Shown in pieces: positions 5,974 to 14,426 of a stretch of DNA of 44,845 nt. Source of the stretch: JOPF133 sp052144935. Lineage in GTDB: Bacteria; Acidobacteriota; Terriglobia; Bryobacterales; Bryobacteraceae. The number at the start of each line of letters is the position of its first letter. Within the stretch, counting starts at the first letter, position 1. The stretch is from NCBI GenBank assembly GCA_052144935.1, contig JBKQPR010000035.1, forward strand, positions 1 through 44,845. Direction: 5' to 3'. A program made the translations under genes and the position numbers. The notes below the pieces were generated by a model. It did not search any database. It saw only the letters and a list, made by a program, of their open reading frames with translations, and was not told where the DNA came from.

Positions 5974-7908
5974 ATGAGCAACATCGAGATTACCCTGCCC
6001 GACGGCAGTAAACAGCCGCTCCCGCCGGGGGTTCGGCCTATCGACATCGCGCAATCCATCAGCCCGCGTCTGGCGGACGCGGCGATTGTAGCCAAGGTCG
6101 ATGGCGAGCTGGTCGATTTGACCCGTCCGATCGAGAAAGACGCCAGCCTGCAGATCCTCACCAATAAGGACCCCGAGGCGCTGCCAGTCTACCGGCACTC
6201 CACCGCTCACCTGCTGGCGGCGGCCGTCCTGGAACTGTATCCCGAAACCAAGTTGGGGATCGGGCCGCCGATCGATACCGGCTTCTATTACGATTTCGAC
6301 CGCGCCACGCCGTTCACCCCCGAGGATCTGGAAAGGATCGAGAAGAAGATGTGGGAGATCCAGGCCCGCGGCCTGCCCTACGAGCGCGTCTACACCCGTA
6401 AGGACGAAGGCCTGCGGAAGTACGGGGACGCGTGGATGAAGTGCGAGCTCATCTCCGAACGCGCGGGAGAAGTGTTCAGCGAGTACACGCTGGGACCCCA
6501 CTTCATCGATTTCTGCCGCGGGCCGCACCTGCCGAACACTTCCAAGATCAAGGCCTTTAAGCTGCTGTCGATCGCCGGCGCGTATTGGAAGGGCGACGAG
6601 CACAACAAGCAGTTGCAGCGCATCTACGGCACGGCATTTTTCAGCCAGAAGGATCTGGACGCGTACCTCAAGCAAGTAGAGGAGGCCAAGAAACGCGACC
6701 ACCGCAAGCTCGGCAAGGAGCTGGATTTATTCAGCATCCAGGAATTGGCCGGCCCGGGGCTGATCTTCTTCCACCCCAAGGGCGGGATTATCCGCAAGCA
6801 ACTCGAAGATTGGATGCGCGACCAGTATCTGAAGCGCGGCTATGCGCTGGTCTACACGCCGCACGTGGCGCGCTTCGACCTGTGGAAGACTTCGGGGCAC
6901 GCCGATTTCTACGCGGCAAACATGTTCGCACGCATGAAGCTGGACGATGCGGAATACCAGCTCAAGCCCATGAACTGCCCCTTCCATATCCTCATCTATA
7001 AGGACAAGCAGCACAGCTACCGCGACCTGCCGGTGCGGCTGGGCGAGCTGGGGACGGTCTACCGCTACGAGCGTTCCGGCACTCTCAACGGTCTCTTCCG
7101 TGTGCGCGGCTTCACGCAAGACGACGCGCACATTTTCTGCACGCCGGAACAGATCGAGAACGAAATCGTGGACTGCCTGCAGTTCGCCATCGACACCCTG
7201 CAGACTTACGGCTTCGATCAATACGAAGTCGACCTTTCCACGTGGGATGGCGGCGCGAGCGGCAAGTACGCCGGCTCGGCGGACCAGTGGCAGCTCGCCG
7301 AAAACGCGCTGAAGCGGGCCACCGAGCGGCTGCAGGTGAAAGCCAGGCTGGTGCCCGACGAAGCGGCTTTCTATGGGCCCAAGATCGACGTCAAGCTGCT
7401 GGACGCGATCGGACGGCCGTGGCAGCTCTCCACGGTGCAGTTCGATTTCAACCTGCCGGCGCGCTTCGAGATGGAATACACCGGCGAGGACGGCAAGGCG
7501 CACCAGCCGGTGATGGTGCATCGCGCGCTATACGGCGCCATCGAGCGCTTCTTCGGCATCCTGATCGAGCACTACGCGGGCGCGTTTCCGGTGTGGCTGG
7601 CGCCGGTGCAGGCGGCCGTCCTGCCGATCACCGACCGCCAGACGGAGTATGCCAGATCGGTGGCCAAACAACTGGAAGCGGCCGGAATTCGCGCCGCGGT
7701 GGACGACCGCAACGAGAAGGTCAACCTGAAGATTCGCGAAGCGCAGTTGCAGAAGATCCCGTTCATGCTGGTGGTGGGGGATCGCGAGCAGCAGAGCGGC
7801 CAGGTGGCGGTGCGCAATCGCAAGCACGGAGACCAGGGGGCCAAGAGCCTGGAGGCGTTCATCGCCGAGTGCCGAGCGCTGATCGACTCCAAGGCCGTGT
7901 CGGAATAG
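5974..7908 (+). CDS. thrS: Threonyl-tRNA synthetase
   Basis: The 644-residue length and domain order match bacterial ThrRS, which charges tRNA-Thr. An N-terminal TGS domain spans about 3-64. The editing domain carries HSTAH (His75, His79). The class II catalytic core has MNCPFH (Cys335, a zinc ligand), motif 2 RYERSGTLNGLFRVRGF near 363 and motif 3 HRALYGAIERFFG near 514. The anticodon-binding domain occupies the last 100 residues. A possible -10 (TACGCT, 5957-5962) ends eleven bases before the ATG. The common downstream partners infC-rpmI-rplT are absent; instead an aldo/keto reductase starts four bases after the stop, so these genes are likely co-transcribed. No T-box leader is visible in the decayed sequence upstream. 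Confidence 0.97.
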   Translation: MSNIEITLPDGSKQPLPPGVRPIDIAQSISPRLADAAIVAKVDGELVDLTRPIEKDASLQILTNKDPEALPVYRHSTAHLLAAAVLELYPETKLGIGPPIDTGFYYDFDRATPFTPEDLERIEKKMWEIQARGLPYERVYTRKDEGLRKYGDAWMKCELISERAGEVFSEYTLGPHFIDFCRGPHLPNTSKIKAFKLLSIAGAYWKGDEHNKQLQRIYGTAFFSQKDLDAYLKQVEEAKKRDHRKLGKELDLFSIQELAGPGLIFFHPKGGIIRKQLEDWMRDQYLKRGYALVYTPHVARFDLWKTSGHADFYAANMFARMKLDDAEYQLKPMNCPFHILIYKDKQHSYRDLPVRLGELGTVYRYERSGTLNGLFRVRGFTQDDAHIFCTPEQIENEIVDCLQFAIDTLQTYGFDQYEVDLSTWDGGASGKYAGSADQWQLAENALKRATERLQVKARLVPDEAAFYGPKIDVKLLDAIGRPWQLSTVQFDFNLPARFEMEYTGEDGKAHQPVMVHRALYGAIERFFGILIEHYAGAFPVWLAPVQAAVLPITDRQTEYARSVAKQLEAAGIRAAVDDRNEKVNLKIREAQLQKIPFMLVVGDREQQSGQVAVRNRKHGDQGAKSLEAFIAECRALIDSKAVSE

Positions 7909-7912
7909 GCCG

Positions 7913-8911
7913 ATGCACGCTACCGCCGATGCCACCAACCGGTACGCCGCGGGACATCCGGAATACCGGGACCGCGGCTTTTACCGCACGGTGCGCGGAC
8001 TGCAGGTCTCGAGCCTGGGGATCGGCACGTATCTGGGCGGCGCGGATGAGGCCACCGACCACGCGTATATCGACGCGCTGATCGCGGCCGGGGAAGGCGG
8101 CATCAACTTTTTCGATTGCGCCATCAACTACCGGCACCAGCGGTCGGAGCGGTCGATCGGCGCGGCGCTGAAACATCTGGACCGCGAGCAGATCGTGGTA
8201 TGCACCAAAGCGGGCTTCCTCACTACGGGGGCCATCCCCGATTCTCTTCCGGCCGCCGATGTGGTGGGGCGGATGCATTCCATGGCTCCCGATTTTCTGG
8301 AAGACCAGATCGGGCGCAGCCGCACCAACATGGGGGTGGACACAATCGACGTGTTCTACCTGCACAACCCCGAGACACAGCTTGGTTTCCGCACGCGGGA
8401 GCAGTTCGAAGAGGGCATCCGGCGGGCCTTCGCGCGGCTGGAGGCGCTGGTGGAGCGCGGCTGGATCCGCTGGTATGGCGCGGCCACCTGGGATGGGTTG
8501 CGGCAGAAGGACGGGCTGAGCCTGCGGCGGCTGGCAGCCATCGCCGGCGAAGAGGGCGGGCCGGAGCACCACTTCCGCTTCATCCAACTGCCCTTCAATT
8601 TGGGGATGGTGGAGGCGTTCGTGGGGCGTCCGGACAATCTGCTGGAGGCCGCCGCGGAGCTGGATATCGCGGTGGTGGCCAGCGCCACGCTGATGCAGAC
8701 GCGCGTGCTGGCGAACATGCCGGACGCGGTGCGGGAACTGCTCCCGGGCCTCGCGAGCGACGCGCAACGGGCCATTCAATTCACGCGCTCGACGCCGGGC
8801 ATTGCGGTGGCGCTGGTAGGGATGAGCCGCCGCGAGCACGTGCTGGACAACCTGGGAGTGGCGCGCGTGGCTCCGGCCGCGCGGGAGCAATACCTGCGGC
8901 TCTATCAGTGA
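7913..8911 (+). CDS. Aldo/keto reductase
   Basis: The 332-residue product is a TIM-barrel NAD(P)H-dependent oxidoreductase of the aldo/keto reductase superfamily. The catalytic tetrad is visible as Asp68 (NFFDCAINY), Tyr73, Lys99 (VVCTKAGF) and His151 (FYLHNPET). The cofactor-binding end is seen in IAVALVGMSRREHV near 300-310. An unusual insertion between the Lys and His strands (about 103-140) and a long GLRQKDGLSL segment distinguish it from the common aldehyde reductases, so the substrate is unknown. The ATG lies four bases after the thrS stop, and its own stop overlaps the GTG of the next gene by four bases (GTGA), consistent with translational coupling. Confidence 0.9.
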   Translation: MHATADATNRYAAGHPEYRDRGFYRTVRGLQVSSLGIGTYLGGADEATDHAYIDALIAAGEGGINFFDCAINYRHQRSERSIGAALKHLDREQIVVCTKAGFLTTGAIPDSLPAADVVGRMHSMAPDFLEDQIGRSRTNMGVDTIDVFYLHNPETQLGFRTREQFEEGIRRAFARLEALVERGWIRWYGAATWDGLRQKDGLSLRRLAAIAGEEGGPEHHFRFIQLPFNLGMVEAFVGRPDNLLEAAAELDIAVVASATLMQTRVLANMPDAVRELLPGLASDAQRAIQFTRSTPGIAVALVGMSRREHVLDNLGVARVAPAAREQYLRLYQ

Positions 8912-10014
8912 CGACATTGATCGATCCCGCGGGCGATCTGGCGGCCCTGGATGCGGCCATCGAGGCGCTGCCCAACCAGCCGGCGGTGTTTCTGTTGTGG
9001 CCGAAGGAAGGCCAGCCCTACCTTTCCAAGACCGGGCTTCTGCGCCGCCGCTTGCTGCGGCTGCTGAAGGAGCGCGAGAAGCCCTCCCGGCTGCTCAACC
9101 TGCGGCACACGGTGGAGCGGATCGAGTACCGCTTGACGGGGTCGGCGCTGGAGACGGCCGTGGTCCACTACCAGTTGGCGCGGCGGCATTTTTCGGAGAA
9201 CTACCTGGAAGTGCTCAAGCTGCGGATGCCCTCGTACGTGAAAATCGTGCTGTCGAACGAGTTTCCGCGCAGCCAGGTGACCACGCATTTAACGCGGTCG
9301 GCGGGGCTGTACTTCGGTCCGTTCCGTTCGCGGGCATCGGCGGAGCGGTTCGAATCGCAATGTCTCGACCTGTTCCAGATTCGCCGCTGCCAGGAGGACC
9401 TGAAACCCTCACCCGAGCACCCCGGCTGCATGTATGGCGAGATGGGGATGTGCCTGCGGCCGTGCCAGGAGGTGGTGGGGCCGGAGGAGTACGCCCACGA
9501 GGTGAGCCGCGTGGTGGACTTTCTGCGCACCGAGGGCCACTCGCTGCTGGATTCGATTGGCCACTCGCGCGACGGGCTGAGCGAAGAGATGCGTTTTGAG
9601 GAGGCCGCGCGCCAGCACAAGCGCTACGAAAAGGTGACGGAAGTCTTGAAACTGCGCGACGAGCTGGCGCGCGATGTGGATCGGTTGAATGGCGTGGCGA
9701 TCACCCGGTCGGTGGCGGCCGATGCGGTGGATCTGTGGCTGGTGCGCGAGGGCCACCTGCTGGAGGCGCGGCGGTTCAGTTTTGAAGTGCAGGAGGGGAA
9801 GACCGTATCAATGGACCGCCGGCTGCGCGAGACGATTGCCGGCGTGGAAACGCCCAGGCTGACGGTGCGCGAGCGGCAGGAGTGTCTGGCAGTGTTGGCA
9901 CGCTGGTATTACTCGAGCTGGCGCGACGGCGAATGGCTGGACTTCGGGGGGTACGACGAGTTGCCGTATCGCCGGCTGGTGCATGCCATCTCGCGGGTGG
10001 CGCGGGGGGAATAA
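8908..10014 (+). CDS. UvrC-like protein with degenerate GIY-YIG domain
   Basis: The 368-residue product resembles the N-terminal two thirds of excinuclease subunit UvrC. Residues 20-100 align with the GIY-YIG domain (LPNQPAVFLL, PYLSKTGLLRRRLLRL), but GIY is AVF and YIG is YLS, so the catalytic tyrosines look lost. A cysteine set Cys161, Cys174, Cys182 and Cys186 matches the spacing of the iron-sulfur cysteines of UvrC. A UVR motif follows at about 225-245 (SEEMRFEEAARQHKRYEKV). The RNase H-like nuclease and helix-hairpin-helix domains of full UvrC (about 600 residues) are missing and replaced by about 120 unassigned residues. It may be a DNA- or UvrB-binding protein rather than a nuclease. 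The GTG start overlaps the previous stop (GTGA). Confidence 0.8.
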   Translation: MTTLIDPAGDLAALDAAIEALPNQPAVFLLWPKEGQPYLSKTGLLRRRLLRLLKEREKPSRLLNLRHTVERIEYRLTGSALETAVVHYQLARRHFSENYLEVLKLRMPSYVKIVLSNEFPRSQVTTHLTRSAGLYFGPFRSRASAERFESQCLDLFQIRRCQEDLKPSPEHPGCMYGEMGMCLRPCQEVVGPEEYAHEVSRVVDFLRTEGHSLLDSIGHSRDGLSEEMRFEEAARQHKRYEKVTEVLKLRDELARDVDRLNGVAITRSVAADAVDLWLVREGHLLEARRFSFEVQEGKTVSMDRRLRETIAGVETPRLTVRERQECLAVLARWYYSSWRDGEWLDFGGYDELPYRRLVHAISRVARGE

Positions 10015-10036
10015 AAGTCTCTCGCAAGGGACAACC

Positions 10037-10211
10037 AAGATCTCTCGCAAAGCCGCCAAGCCGCAAAGTTTCGCAAAGAACCATACGGAAAATCGAAATA
10101 CAAAAAACACACACCAGGCCCGATCGTATTTTTCTTCCTGTTTTTTTCTCGTTTTGTTGTAGTTGTTTTCTTTGCGAAACTTTGCGGCTTGGCGGCTTTG
10201 CGAGAGATCTT
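10037..10211. repeat. Perfect 44-bp inverted repeat with AT-rich loop
   Basis: The arms at 10037-10080 and 10168-10211 are exact reverse complements over 44 bases, built on the words CGCAAAGCCGCCAAGCCGC and GCGGCTTGGCGGCTTTGCG. The 87-base loop is strikingly AT-rich for this genome (poly-A on the left, poly-T on the right). Partial extra arms (CTCGCAAGG at 10021-10029, CCTTTGCGAGA at 10220-10230) flank it. It lies 23 bases after the UvrC-like stop. The same arm sequence recurs at 16211-16380. Confidence 0.95.
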
Positions 10212-10280
10212 TCATGACGCCTTTGCGAGATTCCGTGTGCTTGGCGTGCTCGCATTCCCCGGTCTGCGCCGCGCCTGCCT

Positions 10281-10286
10281 TATAAT
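10281..10286 (+). promoter_or_regulatory. -10 box upstream of the 93-residue gene
   Basis: TATAAT ends nine bases before the ATG at 10296, leaving room for only a very short leader. No Shine-Dalgarno sequence and no clear -35 hexamer are visible. Confidence 0.5.
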
Positions 10287-10295
10287 GAGAAGCCT

Positions 10296-10577
10296 ATGAG
10301 AGATTGGGGCTTCGCCCAAACCAGCTCGTCGCAGGAACTAGCGCTGCTGCACCAGTTTTCGGTGAAAAAGCCGTACCCGGGGGGCGAAGTGGAGTTCCGG
10401 ATCACGGTGAAGGAGTTCGTGACGCCGAAGGAGCCGACCATGCTCTTTTTTGCGCAGGCGGACAAGCAGACCAACCAGAAGACTGCGCCTTATACGCCCT
10501 GCGGATGGGGGAAGACACTGCTGGAGGCTCTGTCAGAGTGTATACGGGCGCTGAACAAGTTCCCTTACGAGGGGTAG
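10296..10577 (+). CDS. Small conserved-looking protein, unknown function
   Basis: The 93-residue product has a balanced composition and no signal peptide or membrane segment. It contains SSSQELALLHQF, a PGGEVEFRITVKEF strand pair, QADKQTNQKTAP and a C-terminal helix WGKTLLEALSECIRALNKF. It reads as a compact alpha/beta domain. I do not recognise a named family. A consensus TATAAT directly upstream, and codon use like that of its neighbours, support it being a real gene. It is separated from the UvrC-like gene by the 44-bp inverted repeat. Confidence 0.7.
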   Translation: MRDWGFAQTSSSQELALLHQFSVKKPYPGGEVEFRITVKEFVTPKEPTMLFFAQADKQTNQKTAPYTPCGWGKTLLEALSECIRALNKFPYEG

Positions 10578-10623
10578 GGAGGAAGTCGGAGCGGCAACAT
10601 CGCGGAGGTGCAGACGAAGGAAC

Positions 10624-10760
10624 CGGCTCCGGCTGCTCTACACCACCGAACATAATGGCCGCGATACTCTCGGATTGGCGGTGCGGTTTACCATCCCGGC
10701 GGTTGCGAATGGGCGTGTGTTTATGGTTTCGAGAGTCGCCGTTTGACGTGTTTTGGCCTG
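10624..10760 (+). pseudogene. C-terminal remnant of a PQQ/quinoprotein-type beta-propeller
   Basis: The frame reading RLLYTTEHNG, RDTLGLAVRF and TIPAVANGRVFM resembles the last blade of secreted PQQ-repeat or BamB-like propellers of acidobacteria, which typically end with a strand such as VPTVANGKVYVG followed by LDVYGL. A stop interrupts it at 10744, and the expected DVF follows in another frame. The rest of the gene is absent, so this is a scrap about 40 codons long. Confidence 0.4.
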
Positions 10761-10858
10761 CTCCATCTCCGGGGCGCCCGGTGAGTGCCGGCGGTGGGCA
10801 CGCTCCGATGCTGAGAAGCCTCTGATAGAGTGAGGCGCAGGTCCCTGGAAAACGGGTT

Positions 10859-12073
10859 ATGGCAAAACACATTTGGCATGGACTCGCCCTGATCGCGGTA
10901 GTGACGCTCCCGGCGCAGGCGCAGCCGGGCGGCTGCAACGCCAGCCATGCTTTGCCGGCGGCGACAATCGAGCTTTCCACGCGCCCTTTCGCGGTGGCGC
11001 CGTCGCGAGACGGGTGCTGGGTCTTTGTGTCTGCCCAGGGCGGCGCATTCAATCAAGCCGGCATCGCGGTTTTGAAGCGTGCCGAAGGGCGCCTGGAACT
11101 GTCCCGCATGCTTCCGCTCAAAGCGCCTGCCGGGTTGGGAATGGTCCTGACGCACGACGGCAAGCTGCTCATCGTTGCGGCATCCGACGCCGTGGTTTTT
11201 CTGGATGTCCGGCAGGCCATCTCCGGCGTCGCGAATCCGGTGCTGGGATCGTTCAGCGATGGCTCGGGCGCGGGCAGCATCTACGCCAACGTCACGGCCG
11301 ACGATAAGCTGCTGTTCGTGAGCGACGAGGGACGGCGGTCGATCACCGTAATCGACCTGGAAGGGGCGCGCTCCAACGGGTACAAGGCCGGCGCGATCGT
11401 TGGAAAGATCCCGGTGGGTAACGCTCCGATTGCGCTCACGTTCTCGCCGGACGGCAAATGGCTGTATACCACCAGCGAGGGGGCCTTGCCCGATTGGAAC
11501 TGGCCGAAGGCCTGCAAGCCGGAGGGGCGCGATCCGGCCACAGCGACAATCGCCAATCCGGAAGGCGCGGTGATCGTGGTAGATGTTGCGCGCGCCAAAA
11601 CCGATCCTTCGCACTCGGTGGTGGCGCGCATCCCGGCGGGCTGCAGCCCGGTCCGGATGGCGATTTCGCCCGGTGGCGACCGCATCTATGTCACGGCGCG
11701 GAACAGCAATGCGGTGCTGGCTTTCGATACGGCGAAACTGGTATCCGATCCCGAGCACGCCAGGGTCGGGATGGCGCCGGTGGGATCGGCTCCGGTGCCG
11801 ATTGCAGTGTTCGATGACGGCAGGAAAGTGCTGGCGGGGAACTCGAACCGCTTCGCCGGGTCAACCGAGCCCCAAACCCTCACTGTTTTGGACGCGGCCA
11901 AGATCCAAGAGGGCGCCGAGGCGACCTTGGGTACGATTCCCGCGGGGGCTTTCCCGCGCGAGATGGCGGTTTCCTCCGACGGCCGCACGTTGTTCGTGAC
12001 GAACTTTAGCTCCCAATCGCTCCAGGTGATCGACCTGGACCACCTGCCGATGGCGCCCCACCGGCAGCAGTAG
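10859..12073 (+). CDS. Secreted YVTN-type beta-propeller protein
   Basis: The 404-residue product starts with a signal peptide (IWHGLALIAVVTLPAQAQ) and then repeats about 45-residue blades with SPDGKWLYTT, SPGGDRIYVTARNSNAVLAF and SSDGRTLFVTNFSSQSLQVI. These are typical of the YVTN/lactonase-like seven-bladed propellers, usually exported and of unknown ligand. Two cysteines near the N-terminus and a pair in the middle could form disulfides in the periplasm. Some relatives carry lactonase activity, but no catalytic residues can be assigned by eye. The ATG at 10859 is the only start that gives an intact signal peptide. The gene stands alone, after the propeller remnant. Confidence 0.8.
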   Translation: MAKHIWHGLALIAVVTLPAQAQPGGCNASHALPAATIELSTRPFAVAPSRDGCWVFVSAQGGAFNQAGIAVLKRAEGRLELSRMLPLKAPAGLGMVLTHDGKLLIVAASDAVVFLDVRQAISGVANPVLGSFSDGSGAGSIYANVTADDKLLFVSDEGRRSITVIDLEGARSNGYKAGAIVGKIPVGNAPIALTFSPDGKWLYTTSEGALPDWNWPKACKPEGRDPATATIANPEGAVIVVDVARAKTDPSHSVVARIPAGCSPVRMAISPGGDRIYVTARNSNAVLAFDTAKLVSDPEHARVGMAPVGSAPVPIAVFDDGRKVLAGNSNRFAGSTEPQTLTVLDAAKIQEGAEATLGTIPAGAFPREMAVSSDGRTLFVTNFSSQSLQVIDLDHLPMAPHRQQ

Positions 12074-12150
12074 CCCGCTGGTGCGGAAGCCGGTCCGAGC
12101 CGGCCACGGCGTGTGGCGCGGAGCGAAACGTGAGACACTGATCCGCAAGT

Positions 12151-12540
12151 ATGGGCGATTTCCCGGAGTTCATGAAGCACCCCGCGAACCGGATCGCGGC
12201 CACCAGCCAGGCGACCCCGGGAGTTGAAGGTTACGTGTTCGATGGCGCGGACGGAAGCCAAATGGCGTTCTGGAATTGCCAGCGGACGGCGACATCCGCA
12301 GAGCACGCGCACGACTATGACGAATACATGATCGTCGTGGAAGGCTGCTACTCCCTCATCATCGACGGGCAGCGGATACCGGTGAAGGCCGGAGAGGAGT
12401 ACTTCATCCCGCGGGGCGTCCTGCGCGGCGGCGAGGTCGTGGCCGGAACCAGGACGATCCACGCATTCGGAGGGCGCCGGGCAGATCGCGTGCCTGCGCG
12501 CCGCGGCGGATCGCGGGAGCAACCAGCCGCGCGGGCTTAG
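12151..12540 (+). CDS. Cupin-domain protein with altered second metal motif
   Basis: The 129-residue product is a single-domain cupin. The first cupin motif supplies HAHDYDEYMIVVEG (His52, His54 and Glu58 as potential metal ligands) and the second is IPVKAGEEYFIPRGVLRGGE. In the second motif the usual metal-ligand histidine appears to be arginine (GVLRGG where GVPHGG is common), so metal binding may be weakened. The C-terminal 25 residues (RRADRVPARRGGSREQPAARA) are arginine-rich and unlike a cupin, suggesting an extended or frameshifted end. Function cannot be assigned. No operon partner lies close by. Confidence 0.65.
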   Translation: MGDFPEFMKHPANRIAATSQATPGVEGYVFDGADGSQMAFWNCQRTATSAEHAHDYDEYMIVVEGCYSLIIDGQRIPVKAGEEYFIPRGVLRGGEVVAGTRTIHAFGGRRADRVPARRGGSREQPAARA

Positions 12541-12686
12541 CAGCTTCAGGCAGCCGCCCGGGTTGGCCAGGGCGTAGCTGCTCACCATGGTCCGCCCAGA
12601 TCGACGATTCGAAACGGGCCCGGCCTGGCGGATGGAAGCGCGCGGGTCAGAGGTCCTTTGGTCCATTATGTACAATCGAAGGACCG

Positions 12687-12902
12687 ATGCATCTCCATCG
12701 TGAACGTCCGATTTCGATCTGGTTCTTCATCGGTGCGCTGCTGATCGTGTACGGCTTCCTGATCATGGGGCAGGGAATGTGGGACCTGTTCGCGCCGCCG
12801 GCGCATCCCACGGTACTGGCGAAGCTCCGGTCGGCGCTGTGGTGGGGCGCGCTGCTGCTGGTGGTGGGCGGGGCGATGGCTGGGCGCTCGGCGCCGTGGT
12901 AG
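12687..12902 (+). CDS. Small two-helix membrane protein
   Basis: The 71-residue product has two hydrophobic segments, about residues 11-30 (IWFFIGALLIVYGFLIMGQ) and 50-65 (ALWWGALLLVVGGAMAG), joined by a short polar loop, so it should be an inner-membrane hairpin. No family is recognised. TACAAT at 12671-12676 ends ten bases before the ATG and could be its -10 box. It converges with the vor operon, whose last gene ends 24 bases away on the other strand. Confidence 0.7.
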   Translation: MHLHRERPISIWFFIGALLIVYGFLIMGQGMWDLFAPPAHPTVLAKLRSALWWGALLLVVGGAMAGRSAPW

Positions 12903-12926
12903 GCCCGGCGAGCTGCGGGCCGCCGG

Positions 12927-14426
12927 TCAAACGGCCCAGAGATCGGTGTCGCTGAAGGGTCCCAGGAGCGCACCGGCCTGGCGGAATTGTTCGCGGCCGC
13001 AAGCCAGCGCGGCGAGGTTCATGTCGTAGTAGCGCTGGTTGGGAACCAGCCGCCCGAGGGCCGCCCGGACGCGTTCCTCATCCAGCATGGCGGTGGCTTC
13101 CAGCAGCGCGCCCAGCATGGCCATGTTGGCCACTTTGGAGCTGCCCAGCTCGTCGGCGAACTGGGTGAACGGGAGGGCCGCCGCGCGGACATCGGCGCGC
13201 TGGCAGTCTTCCGGCAGCGTTGCGCCGTTGTACAGCACGATGCCGCCTGGCTCGACCGTGGGCAGGAATTTGCGTAGCGCCGGTTCGTTCATGGCCAACA
13301 GCACGTTGGGGCGCGAAACCATTGGCGAATCGATGGGGCGGCTGGAGAGGCGCACATGGCAGTTGGAGGTCCCCGAGCGCATCTCCGGGCCGTAGGAGGG
13401 CAGCCAGGAGACTTCATAGCCGGCCTCCATGCCCGCCTCCGCCAGCACTTCGCCGAGCATCAGCACGCCCTGGCCGCCGAAGCCGGCTACCTTGATGCGC
13501 TGGTCGGCTGCGGGAGGCGGCAGGCGTTCCGGTTCGACAGCGGAGCCGTCTTCCAGGCCCAGGATGGAGGGCAGGGCATCGAGTGTGGGCGCGGGCGTGG
13601 TCTGCGGCCCGGCTTCGATCTTCCGGTCGCGGTAATTGGCCACGCCGAAAACCTGCGCCATTTCTTCGCGCACGAAGGTCTGGGCCTCTAGCGGCTGCAT
13701 CTTCCAGATGGTGGGGCAGGGCGACAGCACCTCCACGAAGGAGAAGCCGTAGCCCTTTACCTGGTTTTCGACGGCTCGCTTGACCGCCCGCGCCGCCTGC
13801 ATGATCTGCTTGTTGTTGCCCAGGGCCACGCGCTCGATATAGGCCGGCCCTTCGAGCGAGTTCAGCAGCTCGCACATGTGGATAGGGAAGCCGTCGGTCA
13901 CGGAATTCCGGCCGAACGGCGATGTGGTGGTTTTCTTGCCCAGCGGCGTCGTGGGCGCCATCTGGCCCCCGGTCATGCCGTAGATGCCGTTGTTGACGAA
14001 CAGGACCGTGATGGCTTCGCCGCGATTGGCGGCGTGGACGATCTCGGCGGTACCGATGGCCGCCAGGTCCCCATCGCCCTGGTAGGCGATCACGATGCTC
14101 CCGGGGCGGCTGCGCTTGACCCCTGTGGCGACCGCGGGCGCGCGCCCGTGGGCCACCTGAATGTTGCCCGCATCGAAATAGTAGTAGACGAAGACCGAGC
14201 AGCCCACCGGGCTGATGAGCACGGTACGGTCCTGAATCCCCAGCTCGTCGATCGCCTGCGCCAGCAGCTTGTGCACGATGCCGTGGCCGCAGCCGGGGCA
14301 GTAGTGGGTCTGATGGCGCAATTCGGCTTTGCGTTCATAGCAATCGTAGAAGGCCGCGGCCTTCTGGTGGGTAACGGTGTAAGAGGGCGCGGATTCAAGC
14401 GTGGATTCAGGCGCAGATTCAAGCAT
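12927..14426 (-). CDS. vorA: 2-oxoacid:ferredoxin oxidoreductase, fused beta (TPP) and gamma subunits
   Basis: The 499-residue product joins two subunits usually encoded separately. Residues about 10-295 are the thiamine-diphosphate subunit, with CPGCGHG near 43, the TPP-binding GDGDLAAIGTAEIVHAANRG and VNNGIYGMTGGQ. Residues about 308-490 are the gamma subunit, beginning KVAGFGGQGVLMLGEVLAEA and including SYGPEMRSGTSNCHVRLS. With the alpha and ferredoxin subunits upstream it forms a complex that decarboxylates a 2-oxoacid to acyl-CoA and reduces ferredoxin. The start is the ATG at 14426, giving an eight-base overlap (ATGCTTGA) with vorB; the first 15 residues are low-complexity. Branched-chain 2-oxoacids are favoured because vorB resembles VorB, but 2-oxoglutarate cannot be excluded. 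Confidence 0.9.
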   Translation of the reverse strand: MLESAPESTLESAPSYTVTHQKAAAFYDCYERKAELRHQTHYCPGCGHGIVHKLLAQAIDELGIQDRTVLISPVGCSVFVYYYFDAGNIQVAHGRAPAVATGVKRSRPGSIVIAYQGDGDLAAIGTAEIVHAANRGEAITVLFVNNGIYGMTGGQMAPTTPLGKKTTTSPFGRNSVTDGFPIHMCELLNSLEGPAYIERVALGNNKQIMQAARAVKRAVENQVKGYGFSFVEVLSPCPTIWKMQPLEAQTFVREEMAQVFGVANYRDRKIEAGPQTTPAPTLDALPSILGLEDGSAVEPERLPPPAADQRIKVAGFGGQGVLMLGEVLAEAGMEAGYEVSWLPSYGPEMRSGTSNCHVRLSSRPIDSPMVSRPNVLLAMNEPALRKFLPTVEPGGIVLYNGATLPEDCQRADVRAAALPFTQFADELGSSKVANMAMLGALLEATAMLDEERVRAALGRLVPNQRYYDMNLAALACGREQFRQAGALLGPFSDTDLWAV

